Origin: Gallionella sp.
Lineage (GTDB): Bacteria; Pseudomonadota; Gammaproteobacteria; Burkholderiales; Gallionellaceae
Length of the DNA stretch: 64,000 bases
Reading direction: 5' to 3'
Assembly: GCA_028714075.1 (NCBI GenBank)
Contig: JAQTMZ010000008.1
Location: 134,085 to 198,084 of the forward strand
Shown here: positions 26,020 through 35,651 of the stretch, in pieces
How the letters are laid out: each line of letters begins with the position of its first letter
Numbering within the stretch: the first letter of the stretch is position 1
Program-made: the position numbers and the translations under genes
Notes under the pieces: generated by a model
The model's database searches: none
Told to the model about the DNA's origin: nothing
Seen by the model: the letters and a program-made list of their open reading frames with translations, nothing else

Positions 26020-27270
26020 ATAAACCAGCTAACCAAACAAACAACAGCCGATCTGTTGTCGGATGCGCAACGTGCCTACGATGCGGGTGATTATGCAGAA
26101 GCCGCGAAATTATTTGCGTCCCTGGCAGAGCAAGGCAATGCCAAAGCGCAATTCTCGCTTGGCGTGATGTCCGAGCAGGGAGAAGGTGTCCCCCAAGATT
26201 ACGCAGCGGCCTTGAAATGGTATCGGCTGGCAGCAGACCAAGGTGATGATTCGGCCCAAACCAGCCTTGGATGGTTGTATTACGCGGGGATAGGTGTTCC
26301 CCAGGATTATAAAGAGGTCGAGAAATGGGTTCGGCTGGCCGCAGCACAGGGCAATGCCAGGGCGCAATGTATCCTCGGGAAAATGTATGGTCTGGGAGAA
26401 GGCGTTCCACAGGATGACGGTGAGGCCTTGAAGTGGTTGAAACTGGCGGCGGAACAGGGCAATGCTGTTGCGCAAAACGATCTTGGGGCGATGTATTACC
26501 TCGGCCGGGATGTTCCCCAGGATTACACGGAAGCCTCCAAGTGGTACCGGCTGGCGGCAGAGCAAGGTAATGCTGCGGCACAATTGAGCATCGGATGTAT
26601 GTATGCGCAAGGAGAGGGTGTTCCACAGGATTACGCAGAGGCTTTGAAATGGACCCGGCTGGCCGCAGAACAGGACAACGTTTCAGCACAATTCAACCTT
26701 GGGTTGATGTATGCGCAAGGAGAAGGCACCTCACAGGATTACACGGAGGCCTTGAAGTGGTTCAGGCTGGCAGCAGAGCAGCGCGATGAATCGGCGCTAT
26801 ACCAACTCGGTTTGATGTATTGGCAAGGAGAAGGTGTTCCCCAGGATTACGCAGAAGCTTTGAAATGGTATCAACTGGCGGCAGAACAGGGTAATGCTTT
26901 GGCGCAATATGCCCTCGGGTTGATGTATGGGCAAGGAGAGGGTGCTCCTCAAGATTACAGAGAGGCTGCCAAATGGTTTAAGCCGGCAGCAGAACAGGGT
27001 ATTGTTGAAGCACAGCTCTGTCTTGGGTTGATGCATATTCAAGGCGATGGCGTTCCCCAGAATTACACGGAGGCTTTGAAGTGGTACCGGCTGGCAGCAG
27101 GCAAAGGTAATGTCCTGGCGCAACTCTCGCTCGGGATGATGTATGAGCATGGAGAGGGTATTCCTCAGAATTACACCGAGGCCTTGAAGTGGTATCGGCT
27201 GGCAGCGGATCAAGGTAGTGCCGAGGCAATAAAAGCCCTCGAAGCATTAAATATTGCGTTAAAGAGCTGA
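26020..27270 (+). CDS. Sel1-repeat (SLR) protein with apparent AUA start
   Basis: About 416 residues, cytosolic, built from ten Sel1 repeats of 36 residues with consensus A..LG.MY..GEGVPQDY.EALKWYRLAAEQGN. An N-terminal TPR-like helix pair (AQRAYDAGDYAEAAKLF) precedes them. SLR proteins are scaffolds for protein-protein contacts. No ATG, GTG or TTG stands at the right place: the only strong ribosome site (GAGGAG, 26006-26011) lies 8 bp before ATA at 26020. That ATA opens a continuous frame (NQLTKQTTADLL...). A TTG at 26056 is the next usable codon but has no ribosome site. Repeats are close at DNA level (108-bp period). Confidence 0.85.
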   Translation: MNQLTKQTTADLLSDAQRAYDAGDYAEAAKLFASLAEQGNAKAQFSLGVMSEQGEGVPQDYAAALKWYRLAADQGDDSAQTSLGWLYYAGIGVPQDYKEVEKWVRLAAAQGNARAQCILGKMYGLGEGVPQDDGEALKWLKLAAEQGNAVAQNDLGAMYYLGRDVPQDYTEASKWYRLAAEQGNAAAQLSIGCMYAQGEGVPQDYAEALKWTRLAAEQDNVSAQFNLGLMYAQGEGTSQDYTEALKWFRLAAEQRDESALYQLGLMYWQGEGVPQDYAEALKWYQLAAEQGNALAQYALGLMYGQGEGAPQDYREAAKWFKPAAEQGIVEAQLCLGLMHIQGDGVPQNYTEALKWYRLAAGKGNVLAQLSLGMMYEHGEGIPQNYTEALKWYRLAADQGSAEAIKALEALNIALKS

Positions 27271-27295
27271 TGGCGACAAGACTCAGGCGCTCCCT

Positions 27296-27766
27296 TCATA
27301 CCTTGTGCACGTTCCATTGCACCACACCCCAGATCGAAAAATCCTGCTCCGGCCTGATGGTCACGTCGGGGTAGGATGGATGGGCCGCGCGCAATACTCG
27401 GCCCTGTTGAGTATGCAACAACTGCTTGACCGTGAATTCGCCATCCACGACTGCGATGACCACACTGCCGCTGGTTGCCGGCACGGAACGGTCCACGACC
27501 AGCAAATCCCCGTTGAAGATACCCAGGCCGCGCATCGAATCTCCCGATACGCGCATGAAGAAGGTGGATTCCTTGTGTTGAATCAGGTGCTCGTCAAGAC
27601 TCAGCCGATGCTCGACATGGTCGTCGGCGGGTGAAGGGATGCCTGCCGGAACGGCACGGCACAACAAGGCCCGATGGCGCTGGAACAGCTCCTTGTTCGG
27701 GCGCGTCAGGGATAGCAAAGCTGAAAAGCTGGCACGCTGCCCGAGATTGAGTGCGGTCTGGTGCAT
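27296..27766 (-). CDS. umuD: UmuD-like S24 self-cleaving protein
   Basis: 156 residues. Cleavage site A41-G42 in VPAGIPSP, catalytic Ser77 in VSGDSMRG and Lys114 in FTVKQL; GDLLVVDRS is standard for UmuD. After RecA-stimulated cleavage UmuD' normally joins UmuC as DNA polymerase V. No umuC follows: the gene ends 26 bp from the convergent Sel1 gene. It starts 4 bp after the lexA stop. The 41 residues before the cut are longer than the usual 24, so a later non-ATG start is possible. Confidence 0.85.
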   Translation of the reverse strand: MHQTALNLGQRASFSALLSLTRPNKELFQRHRALLCRAVPAGIPSPADDHVEHRLSLDEHLIQHKESTFFMRVSGDSMRGLGIFNGDLLVVDRSVPATSGSVVIAVVDGEFTVKQLLHTQQGRVLRAAHPSYPDVTIRPEQDFSIWGVVQWNVHKV

Positions 27767-27770
27767 GGCG

Positions 27771-28385
27771 CTATTTCCGGTATTTGCGGATCAACCCGAC
27801 CAGCACACCGAAGATTTCCAGTGAACCCTGCGGACGAATGACCGGGTAGGCCGGGTTGGCCGGGCGCAGGATGAACTTGCCGCCTTCCTTGCCCAGTGTC
27901 TTGAGGGTGAAATCGTTATCGACTATCGCCACCACGATGTCGCCGACATTGGCCAAGTTGCGTTTTTCCACCACGGCAATGTCGCCATCATGGATGCCCG
28001 CGTCGATCATCGAGTCCCCCTTGACTTGGATCATCGTGGTCAGGGACGGGGTGTCAATCAGCATCTCGTCGATGACAAAATACTCGCCCTGGGTTGCCGT
28101 CACCGATACCGGCATCCCCGCCTGAACGGCCGATTCGGCAAAAGGGCGGGCGAAGAACTGGTGTGTTGGAACCCATACACCATCAGGCGTGCGCTCGATG
28201 AAACCCGCTTTGCCAAGCCGGTCCAGAATCGCTTTAACCCATGACTTGGAGGCGATGCCGAATACCTCGCACAGCGAAGCGTAGGATGGGATGCTTTTCC
28301 AGTCGGCGTAGTAGTCTTGCAGCTTGGCTAAATATTCAGCATCCTTGGGATTGGAATCGGGTGCGGGAGTATCGAAATCAGTCAT
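27771..28385 (-). CDS. lexA: LexA-like self-cleaving repressor
   Basis: 204 residues. A divergent N-terminal winged helix (YASLCEVFGIASKSWVKAIL then KAGFIERT) precedes an S24 domain. Cleavage site A89-G90 in VQAGMPVS, Ser125 in VKGDSMID and Lys162 in DFTLKTL. The HTH does not follow the usual PPTVREI pattern of gammaproteobacterial LexA, which fits its atypical operators. Autogenously controlled by the two sites in its own promoter. First gene of a lexA-umuD operon. Could be a second LexA or a LexA2-type paralogue rather than the main SOS repressor. Confidence 0.85.
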   Translation of the reverse strand: MTDFDTPAPDSNPKDAEYLAKLQDYYADWKSIPSYASLCEVFGIASKSWVKAILDRLGKAGFIERTPDGVWVPTHQFFARPFAESAVQAGMPVSVTATQGEYFVIDEMLIDTPSLTTMIQVKGDSMIDAGIHDGDIAVVEKRNLANVGDIVVAIVDNDFTLKTLGKEGGKFILRPANPAYPVIRPQGSLEIFGVLVGLIRKYRK

Positions 28386-28399
28386 GGCATCACCTGTGC

Positions 28400-28446
28400 A
28401 GAACGAACGTTCTTTGCATAATAAAGAACGTCCGTTCTGTTGTCAA
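28400..28446 (-). promoter_or_regulatory. lexA promoter with two AGAAC-N4-GTTCT operators
   Basis: On the gene strand TTGACA (28446-28441), 17 bp, TATTAT (28423-28418) form a near-consensus sigma-70 promoter. One AGAAC-N4-GTTCT palindrome (28425-28438) lies between -35 and -10. A second (28400-28413) covers the expected start site. Centres are 25 bp apart. This is the layout of an autoregulated repressor. Confidence 0.9.
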
Positions 28447-28566
28447 CCCATTTTAACGTTACCAGCCGTTATGTGAAGCGGCCATTGCTCATACCCTTGA
28501 CACCCCCTTACCCGTCACCTAGAGTCGTGCCACCTGCACAACGGCACGAGATGACCTTCAAGAAAA

Positions 28567-29880
28567 ATGGCAAATATGAAAACTACAAAATTCAGGCATG
28601 GTGCACGTGTCATACACAAGTCGCAAACATACCAGATCGACCGCCCGGTGCTGCTGATCGAAGACCAGCGTGCCTTGGCGCAAATGGCTGAGGCCATGCT
28701 GCGCGAAGAATGGAAATGCGAGGTAATGATCGCGGCAAGCTTGAACGAAGCCCGGCAACTGCTCGAAACCCACGGCTCCGCATTCATTGCCGCAGTATGC
28801 GACTTGAATTTACCCGATGCGCCTTATGGCGAAGTGATTGATCTGGTCAATGAATATCGCGTCCCGGCTATCGCCCTGACCGGCGCTTTCGGCGAAGAGT
28901 TACGCAGCATGGTAACCAAGAAGGGGGTCGTCGATTACGTGCTCAAGGAAGGGATCAATTCGTACGAATATGTCGTCCATCTGGTCGGACGGATACACAA
29001 AAACATCAGCATCAAAGTGCTGGTTGCGGACGATTCATTGAGCGCGCGCGCCGTGCTCAAACACATGCTGAGCGTACAAGGCCTGAATGTGCTCATCGCA
29101 AAGGACGGCTACGAGGCGGTCGAAATGCTCGAACAGCACCCGGACATCAAGCTGGTCCTGGTGGATTACAACATGCCGAAGATGAACGGGTTTTCATTCG
29201 TTCTGGAAGCGCGCAAACGAATGGGTAAGGATCAACTGGCCATCATCGGCGTATCGGGCGAGGCAGGCGGAAATATTTCCGCGCAGTTTTTGAAAAACGG
29301 CGCAAATGATTTTATTGCCAAGCCCTACTCGTATGAAGAATTGATTTGCCGCGTGACCCAGAATCTGGAAATGCTGGAAATGGTGGAATCCATCCAGAAT
29401 ATCGCCAACCGCGATTATCTGACCGGCATGTATAACCGGCGCTTCTTTTTTGACGAAGGCTATAACCTCTACGATCAAGCAAAGAGTAGCGGTTCCGATC
29501 TGTTTATCGCCATGATTGACGTGGATCACTTCAAAAAGGTGAACGACGATTACGGCCACGATTGCGGCGATCAGGTATTAAAACATCTTGCGGCACAGCT
29601 GAGTGCTTATTTTAAAAATGACCTGATCGCGCGTATAGGCGGGGAAGAATTCGCCTTGCTGATTGCCGATGAAGATATAAAGATCACACATGAACGGCTG
29701 GAAGCTTTCCGCCTGCATATCGAGCGGGAAACAGTGCCTTGCTGCGCAGCGAATATTGCGTTCACGGTCAGCATCGGCGGTAGCCACCATTTGCTGGAAA
29801 ATCTGGATATGATGTTAAAAACGGCGGATGAAAATCTCTACCATGCCAAACAAAGCGGCAGAAACCGGGTCGTGGCCTGA
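28567..29880 (+). CDS. REC-REC-GGDEF response regulator, diguanylate cyclase
   Basis: 437 residues. Receiver 1 (LLIEDQRA, phospho-Asp in AVCDLNLPDA, Thr in ALTGAF, Lys in YVLKEG). Receiver 2 (LVADDSLSAR, Asp in VLVDYNMPKMNG, Ser in GVSGEAG, Lys in IAKPYS). The GGDEF domain has an intact RIGGEEFALL. The inhibitory RxxD is absent (FKND at that place), so product feedback is probably lost. Two-receiver cyclases of this type resemble PleD-like or surface-signalling regulators. No kinase is adjacent. The start could also be ATG 28576. Confidence 0.92.
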   Translation: MANMKTTKFRHGARVIHKSQTYQIDRPVLLIEDQRALAQMAEAMLREEWKCEVMIAASLNEARQLLETHGSAFIAAVCDLNLPDAPYGEVIDLVNEYRVPAIALTGAFGEELRSMVTKKGVVDYVLKEGINSYEYVVHLVGRIHKNISIKVLVADDSLSARAVLKHMLSVQGLNVLIAKDGYEAVEMLEQHPDIKLVLVDYNMPKMNGFSFVLEARKRMGKDQLAIIGVSGEAGGNISAQFLKNGANDFIAKPYSYEELICRVTQNLEMLEMVESIQNIANRDYLTGMYNRRFFFDEGYNLYDQAKSSGSDLFIAMIDVDHFKKVNDDYGHDCGDQVLKHLAAQLSAYFKNDLIARIGGEEFALLIADEDIKITHERLEAFRLHIERETVPCCAANIAFTVSIGGSHHLLENLDMMLKTADENLYHAKQSGRNRVVA

Positions 29881-30021
29881 GCCTCACGAAAACCTATTGC
29901 CCAACGCTGAAATTCCATCAATTTTGCGATAGCGCAAACGGACAATACCCCAAGGCAATCGCCTGCAACGCGCGCCACATGCTACCGGACTGAAGGGAAC
30001 CAACACGGTTGCCGATCCGGT

Positions 30022-30093
30022 TTGATACCACACCTCTAATCCGCTATAATGCACGCTAATTCAAAGCGGGATGAACATACGGTTCGTCCCGCT
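30022..30093 (+). promoter_or_regulatory. carAB promoter and leader hairpin
   Basis: TTGATA (30022-30027), 17 bp, TATAAT (30045-30050). The leader then folds AGCGGGATGAAC with GTTCGTCCCGCT (30065-30093; one G-U pair) before TCTTTAT. The hairpin ends about 20 bp before the carA ribosome site. Could be an attenuator or an mRNA stabiliser; no peptide-coding leader with a pyrimidine-rich run is seen. Confidence 0.75.
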
Positions 30094-30124
30094 TCTTTAT
30101 GTAAACTGCTTTGGGAGTATTCTG

Positions 30125-31261
30125 GTGCCGCAATCGAACCCTGCCATTCTCGTGCTTGCCGATGGTACGGTATTTCGGGGCGTTGCCATCGGCGCTTCCG
30201 GCAGCAGCACCGGCGAGGTGGTATTCAATACCTCGATGACCGGTTACCAGGAAATCCTCACCGACCCATCCTACTGCAAGCAAATCGTCACGCTGACCTA
30301 TCCGCACATCGGCAACGTCGGGGTGAACACCGAGGACGTGGAGTCGCGCCAGGTGTTTGCCAGCGGTCTGGTGATACGCGATCTTTCCATGGCAGTGAGC
30401 AACTTCCGCAGCACGCAATCGTTGCCGGATTACCTGAAAGCCAACAATGTCGTGGCGATTGCCGGGATCGATACGCGCAAGCTGACGCGCATCCTGCGCG
30501 AGAAGGGTGCGCAGAACGGCTGCATCGCCACCGGCACGGATGAAGCGGCGGCACTCGCGGCGGCGCGCGGTTTTGCCGGGTTGTCCGGCATGGATCTGGC
30601 GCAGGTGGTGACAAGCGACAAACAATACGACTGGACGCAACGCGAGTGGGAGCTGGGTACCGGTTACCGCGATGTGGCCGAGACGAAATTTCATGTGGTG
30701 GCGTACGACTTCGGCGTGAAGCGCAACATTCTGCGCATGCTGGCCGGACGCGGCTGCAAAATTACCGTGGTGCCCGCCAAGACGGCTGCTGCCGACGTGC
30801 TGGCGCTGAAACCGGATGGCGTATTCCTGTCCAACGGCCCGGGCGATCCCGAGCCGTGCGCTTACGCGATCAACGCGACGCAGAAGTTTATCGAGGTTGG
30901 CGTGCCGCTGTTCGGCATCTGCCTCGGCCACCAGATCATGGGGCTGGCGGCTGGCGCGAAGTCGGTGAAGATGAAGTTCGGCCATCGCGGCGCAAACCAT
31001 CCGGTACAGGACATGCAGAGCAAACGCGTGATGATCACCAGCCAGAACCACGGCTTTGCGGTGGATGCGGCAACGCTGCCGAAAAATGCGCGCGTCACCC
31101 ACATCTCGCTGTTCGACGGCACATTGCAGGGTTTCGAGTTGACCGACAAACCGGCGTTCTGTTTCCAGGGACACCCCGAGGCGAGTCCGGGGCCGCATGA
31201 CGTGGATTACTTGTTCGATAAATTTATTGATTTGATGAAGAAAGCAGGGGCTAGGGATTAG
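30125..31261 (+). CDS. carA: carbamoyl-phosphate synthase small subunit
   Basis: 378 residues. Glutaminase subunit giving ammonia to CarB for arginine and pyrimidine synthesis. Class I glutamine amidotransferase triad: Cys in [11 protein letters not shown], with the His/Glu pair in [22 protein letters not shown] is also canonical. Start GTG 30125 is preferred because GGGAG lies 7 bp upstream and it matches the family N-terminus ([13 protein letters not shown]). The longer ATG reading would run through the leader hairpin. Confidence 0.96.
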   Translation: MPQSNPAILVLADGTVFRGVAIGASGSSTGEVVFNTSMTGYQEILTDPSYCKQIVTLTYPHIGNVGVNTEDVESRQVFASGLVIRDLSMAVSNFRSTQSLPDYLKANNVVAIAGIDTRKLTRILREKGAQNGCIATGTDEAAALAAARGFAGLSGMDLAQVVTSDKQYDWTQREWELGTGYRDVAETKFHVVAYDFGVKRNILRMLAGRGCKITVVPAKTAAADVLALKPDGVFLSNGPGDPEPCAYAINATQKFIEVGVPLFGICLGHQIMGLAAGAKSVKMKFGHRGANHPVQDMQSKRVMITSQNHGFAVDAATLPKNARVTHISLFDGTLQGFELTDKPAFCFQGHPEASPGPHDVDYLFDKFIDLMKKAGARD

Positions 31262-31320
31262 AGACTGGGGATCAGGAAAGCCTTTCAGCCCCTATCCACC
31301 TAGCCTCTAGCCCCTAAAAA
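31255..31320. repeat. carA-carB spacer with CTAG-rich inverted repeat
   Basis: GGGGCTAGGGATTAG at the end of carA is mirrored by CTAGCCTCTAGCCCC before carB. It resembles other CTAG-rich spacers at 34546-34633 and 38352-38387. Function unknown. Confidence 0.45.
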
Positions 31321-31323
31321 CAA

Positions 31324-34300
31324 ATGCCTAAAAGAACTGACCTAAAATCCATCCTCATCATCGGTGCAGGCCCCATCGTCATCGGGCAGGCGTGCGAGTT
31401 CGACTATTCCGGTGCGCAGGCGTGCAAGGCGCTCAAGGAAGAAGGCTATCGCGTCATCCTGGTGAACTCGAATCCGGCCACCATCATGACCGACCCGGAA
31501 ATGGCGGATGCGACTTACATCGAGCCGATCACCTGGAAGATGGTGGAAAAAATCATCGCCAAGGAAAAGCCGGACGCGATCCTGCCGACCATGGGCGGGC
31601 AGACCGCGCTGAACTGCGCGCTGGATCTGGCCAAGCACGGCGTGCTGGAAAAATACGGCGTCGAGATGATCGGCGCATCGCGCGAGGCCATCGACATGGC
31701 CGAGGATCGCGAAAAATTCAAGCAGGCAATGACGCGCATCGGGCTGGCCTCGGCGCGTTCCGCGATCGCGCACAGCATGGAGGAGGCGTTGCAGGTGCAG
31801 CAGGTGATGGGCTTCCCGACCGTCATTCGCCCGTCCTTCACGATGGGCGGCTCCGGTGGCGGTATCGCTTACAACCGCGAAGAATTTGTCGAGATTTGCG
31901 AGCGCGGGCTGGAGGCCTCGCCGACCAAGGAACTGCTGATCGAGGAATCGCTGCTCGGCTGGAAAGAGTTCGAGATGGAAGTGGTGCGCGACCGCAACGA
32001 CAATTGCATCATCATCTGTTCGATCGAAAATCTCGACCCGATGGGCGTGCATACCGGCGACTCGATCACCGTGGCCCCGGCACAGACGCTGACCGACAAG
32101 GAATACCAGATCATGCGCAACGCGTCGCTGGCGGTGCTGCGCGAAATCGGCGTGGATACCGGCGGCTCCAACGTGCAGTTCGCCATCAACCCGGATGACG
32201 GGCGCATGGTGGTGATCGAGATGAACCCGCGCGTGTCGCGTTCCTCCGCGCTGGCCTCCAAGGCGACCGGCTTCCCGATCGCCAAGGTGGCGGCCAAGCT
32301 GGCGGTCGGCTACACGCTCGACGAACTGAAGAACGACATCACCGGCGGCGCGACCCCCGCCTCGTTCGAGCCGAGCATCGATTACGTGGTCACCAAGATT
32401 CCGCGTTTCGCGTTCGAGAAATTTCCGCAGGCCAATGACCGCCTGACCACCCAGATGAAATCGGTGGGCGAAGTGATGGCGATCGGCCGCACCTTCCAGG
32501 AATCGTTCCAGAAGGCGTTGCGCGGGCTGGAAGTCGGCGTGCACGGGCTGGATCAGAAATACCATGACCGCGAAGCGATCTGCGCCGAACTCGGCAGCCC
32601 GGGGCCGGAGCGCATCTGGGCGGTGTCCGATGCGTTCGGCTTCGGCATGAGCGTGGCCGAAGTGTTCGCGCTGAGCAAGATCGACCCGTGGTTCCTGGTG
32701 CAAATCGAAGACCTGATCCGCCAGGAAAAAGCGCTGGCCGACCGCACCCTGGAAAGCCTGAGCGCGAATGAATTGCGCACACTGAAACGCAACGGCTTTG
32801 CCGATGCGCGCCTGGCGGTTTTGCTGGATACCGATGAGGCCGCGTTGCGTGCCTACCGCCACGCGCTCGGCGTGCGCCCGGTGTTCAAGCGCGTGGACAC
32901 CTGCGCCGCCGAGTTCGCCACCGACACGGCTTACATGTATTCCACCTATGAGGAAGAGTGCGAGTCGCAACCCACTAACAACAAAAAAATCATGGTGCTG
33001 GGCGGCGGGCCGAACCGCATCGGACAGGGCATCGAGTTCGACTACTGTTGCGTGCATGCCGCGCTGGCTATGCGCGAGGACGGCTACGAGACCATCATGG
33101 TCAACTGCAATCCCGAAACTGTCTCGACCGACTACGACACTTCGGATCGCCTGTATTTCGAGCCGCTGACGCTGGAAGATGTGCTGGAAGTTGTGGCGGT
33201 GGAGAAACCCATCGGCGTGATCGTGCAGTACGGCGGCCAGACCCCGCTCAAGCTGGCACATGGCCTGGAGAAGAACGGCGTGCCGATCATCGGCACCACG
33301 CCGGACATGATCGACTGCGCGGAAGACCGCGCGCGCTTCCAGCAGATGCTGCACCGGCTGGAATTGAAACAGCCGCCCAACCGCACCGCACGTAGCGTGG
33401 CGGACGGGCTCACCGGAGCCGCAGAAATAGGTTATCCGCTGGTGGCGAGGCCGAGCAATGTGCTGGGCGGGCGGGCAATGGAAATCATCCACGCGCAAAC
33501 CGATCTGGAACGCTACATGCGCGACGCGGAAGAGATGTCCAAGACTTACCCGGAGCGCATGCCGATCCTGCTCGACCGCTTCCTCAACGACGCGATTGAA
33601 GTGGACGTAGATGCGGTATCCGATGGCAAGCAGGTGATCATCGGCGGCATCATGGAACACGTCGAGCAGGCCGGTGTGCATTCCGGCGACTCGGCCTGTT
33701 CGTTGCCGCCGTTCAGCCTGTCGGAAGAATTGCAAAACGAATTGCGCCGCCAGACCGTGGCGATGGCCAAGGCGCTCAATGTGGTCGGGCTGATGAACGT
33801 GCAATTCGCGATACAGGCCGGCACCGTGTATGTGCTGGAAGTGAATCCGCGCGCCTCGCGCACCGTGCCTTTCGTATCCAAGGCGACCGGCATGCCGCTG
33901 GCAAAAATTGCGGCGCGCTGCATGGTCGGACAAAGCCTGGCGCAGCAAGGCATTACCGGGGAAGTGATCCCGCCTTACTACTCGGTCAAGGAAGCGGTGT
34001 TCCCGTTCATCAAATTCCCCGGCGTGGACACGATTCTCGGCCCGGAAATGAAATCCACCGGCGAGGTGATGGGTGTCGGCGAAACCTTCGCCGAGGCTTT
34101 TGTGAAATCGCAACTGGCTGCCAGCGTAAAATTGCCGAAAGAGGGCAATGTATTTATCAGCGTGCGTGAAGCGGACAAACCGGGCGTGGTGGAAGTGGCC
34201 CGCTCGCTGACGCAACTCGGCTTTACTGTCCTGGCGACGCGCGGCACGGCAACCGTGATCGGTGCGGCGGGTGTCGCGGTGACCGTGGTGAACAAGGTCG

Positions 34301-34551
34301 CGGAAGGCCGCCCGCATATCGTGGACATGATCAAGAATGGTGAAGTTAATCTCATCATCAATACCGTGGACAGCAAACCGAGCGTGATGCGCGATTCATA
34401 TTCCATCCGCAATGCCGCGCTGCAGGGGCGCGTCACTTATTACACCACACTGGCCGGAGCGCGCGCCGCCTGTGCCGGGATGCAGCACCTTGCCGAATTG
34501 CAGGTGTATGACGTGCAGACGCTGCATAAACGGCTGGCTACTAGTCGCTAG
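31324..34551 (+). CDS. carB: carbamoyl-phosphate synthase large subunit
   Basis: 1075 residues, full length. Two homologous ATP-grasp halves: the first makes carboxyphosphate/carbamate ([20 protein letters not shown]), the second carbamoyl phosphate ([20 protein letters not shown]). A C-terminal MGS-type allosteric domain ([19 protein letters not shown]) binds UMP/ornithine-like effectors. It works with CarA. Carbamoyl phosphate is also the source of the cyanide ligands of the hydrogenase coded 6 kb downstream. Confidence 0.98.
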   Translation: MPKRTDLKSILIIGAGPIVIGQACEFDYSGAQACKALKEEGYRVILVNSNPATIMTDPEMADATYIEPITWKMVEKIIAKEKPDAILPTMGGQTALNCALDLAKHGVLEKYGVEMIGASREAIDMAEDREKFKQAMTRIGLASARSAIAHSMEEALQVQQVMGFPTVIRPSFTMGGSGGGIAYNREEFVEICERGLEASPTKELLIEESLLGWKEFEMEVVRDRNDNCIIICSIENLDPMGVHTGDSITVAPAQTLTDKEYQIMRNASLAVLREIGVDTGGSNVQFAINPDDGRMVVIEMNPRVSRSSALASKATGFPIAKVAAKLAVGYTLDELKNDITGGATPASFEPSIDYVVTKIPRFAFEKFPQANDRLTTQMKSVGEVMAIGRTFQESFQKALRGLEVGVHGLDQKYHDREAICAELGSPGPERIWAVSDAFGFGMSVAEVFALSKIDPWFLVQIEDLIRQEKALADRTLESLSANELRTLKRNGFADARLAVLLDTDEAALRAYRHALGVRPVFKRVDTCAAEFATDTAYMYSTYEEECESQPTNNKKIMVLGGGPNRIGQGIEFDYCCVHAALAMREDGYETIMVNCNPETVSTDYDTSDRLYFEPLTLEDVLEVVAVEKPIGVIVQYGGQTPLKLAHGLEKNGVPIIGTTPDMIDCAEDRARFQQMLHRLELKQPPNRTARSVADGLTGAAEIGYPLVARPSNVLGGRAMEIIHAQTDLERYMRDAEEMSKTYPERMPILLDRFLNDAIEVDVDAVSDGKQVIIGGIMEHVEQAGVHSGDSACSLPPFSLSEELQNELRRQTVAMAKALNVVGLMNVQFAIQAGTVYVLEVNPRASRTVPFVSKATGMPLAKIAARCMVGQSLAQQGITGEVIPPYYSVKEAVFPFIKFPGVDTILGPEMKSTGEVMGVGETFAEAFVKSQLAASVKLPKEGNVFISVREADKPGVVEVARSLTQLGFTVLATRGTATVIGAAGVAVTVVNKVAEGRPHIVDMIKNGEVNLIINTVDSKPSVMRDSYSIRNAALQGRVTYYTTLAGARAACAGMQHLAELQVYDVQTLHKRLATSR

Positions 34552-34633
34552 TCGCAAAACAACTAACGCCCATCGACTACGCTCGGGACAGGCTCCGCGA
34601 TAACATCAACTAACGACTAATAACTAACGACTA
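34546..34633. repeat. CTAG/GACTAACGACTA-type spacer repeat
   Basis: Between carB and greA. Tandem ACTAGTCGCTAGTCG, then a fragment ATCGACTACGCTCGGGACAG known as a scattered bacterial repeat, then ACTAACGACTAATAACTAAC. Similar to 38352-38387. No coding sense. Confidence 0.5.
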
Positions 34634-34646
34634 AGAGAGTTCCGGC

Positions 34647-35123
34647 ATGAGCAAAATCCCATTGACTGTCATCGGCGCGGAATTGTTGCGCAATGAGTTG
34701 CATCAACTGAAGACGGTAGAACGTCCGGCGGTGATTAACGCCATCTCCGAAGCGCGCGCGCAGGGTGACTTGTCCGAAAATGCCGAATACGATGCCGCAA
34801 AAGAGCGCCAATCATTTGTCGAGGGACGCATCGTCGAGCTGGAAGGCAAGCTGGGCAGCGCACAGGTCATCGATCCCAAGACGCTCAACGCGGATGGTCG
34901 CTGCGTGTTCGGCTCGACCGTGATACTGGAAGATGTCAATAGCGGCGATGTCGTCACCTATCAGATCGTCGGCGATGACGAGGCGGATATCAGGAAACGC
35001 AAGATTTCCATCAGCTCGCCGATTGCGCGCGCCCTGATCGGCAAACTCAGCGGCGACATCGCCGAAGTGCAGACGCCTGGCGGGGTGCGGGAATACGAGG
35101 TGGTGGAAGTGCAGTACATCTAA
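34647..35123 (+). CDS. greA: transcription elongation factor GreA
   Basis: 158 residues. N-terminal coiled coil (LRNELHQLKTVERPAVINAI) with acidic tip residues in ARAQGDLSENAEY, which enter the RNA polymerase secondary channel to trigger cleavage of backtracked RNA. C-terminal FKBP-like domain ends SPIARALIGKLSGDIAEV. carAB-greA order is conserved in betaproteobacteria. Confidence 0.97.
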   Translation: MSKIPLTVIGAELLRNELHQLKTVERPAVINAISEARAQGDLSENAEYDAAKERQSFVEGRIVELEGKLGSAQVIDPKTLNADGRCVFGSTVILEDVNSGDVVTYQIVGDDEADIRKRKISISSPIARALIGKLSGDIAEVQTPGGVREYEVVEVQYI

Positions 35124-35131
35124 AAGGCAAG

Positions 35132-35229
35132 TTTGTCCGCAGATTACGCAGATTCACGCAGATTAAAATCAATAAAACCCGACAAGAGGGTTTGTTTGAA
35201 TCTGTGTAATCTGCGTAATCTGCGGACAA
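35132..35229. repeat. CCGCAGATTACGCAGATT-type palindrome, copy 2
   Basis: Left arm TTTGTCCGCAGATTACGCAG, right arm CTGCGTAATCTGCGGACAA, with an inner GATTCACGCAGATT / AATCTGTGTAATC pairing. About 98 bp. Lies between the convergent greA and yhbY, where it could serve as a bidirectional structural stop. Confidence 0.88.
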
Positions 35230-35243
35230 CTGGTTTTGATTTT

Positions 35244-35597
35244 CTAGCTTCGGCTGCCCAGTTGCTTTTTTGTCAGCGGTTTTTTGCCCTTGTGACGCGG
35301 CATTTTCTTGATTTCGATCTGGTGCGCTTCAGGGTTCGGCTGGTAAACCACGAGGATTTTGCCGATATGCTGCACCGGTGCAGCGTTCAACTGGGTGCAT
35401 ATTTCCGCCAGGATGGCTTCGCGCTGCGGGCGTTCCGCCATGACCTTGATTTTGATGAGTTCATGGATTTTCAGGCTCGCCGCGATCTCCTTTAATACCG
35501 GCTCGGTCAAACCTGCATTGCCTATCGTCACCGTCGGATTTAAAGCGTGGGCGCGCCCCTTCAGGGCGAGGCGTTCGGATACGGTAAGAGATAACAT
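35244..35597 (-). CDS. yhbY: YhbY-family (CRM domain) ribosome-assembly RNA-binding protein
   Basis: 117 residues. CRS1/YhbY domain with LKGRAHALNPTVTIGNAGLT and IKVMAERPQREAI, the GxxG-type loop and the conserved VYQPNPE. Binds pre-50S particles in relatives. A Lys/Arg-rich tail (MPRHKGKKPLTKKQLGSRS) extends past the domain. Divergent from rlmE, as usual. Confidence 0.92.
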   Translation of the reverse strand: MLSLTVSERLALKGRAHALNPTVTIGNAGLTEPVLKEIAASLKIHELIKIKVMAERPQREAILAEICTQLNAAPVQHIGKILVVYQPNPEAHQIEIKKMPRHKGKKPLTKKQLGSRS

Positions 35598-35651
35598 ATT
35601 GATTGGCCTTCCAAATTAAGGCGCGAATTCTATCAGGTTGTTGCTAGAATC

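Noticed and set aside
26100..27240. 108-bp periodic repeats that might suggest a CRISPR array
   Set aside because: The period is 36 codons and each unit translates to a Sel1 repeat; no spacers and no cas genes.
31342..34317. 991-codon open frame antisense to carB
   Set aside because: Shadow of a GC-rich, strongly biased gene; His/Arg/Gln-rich nonsense composition, no ribosome site and no domain.
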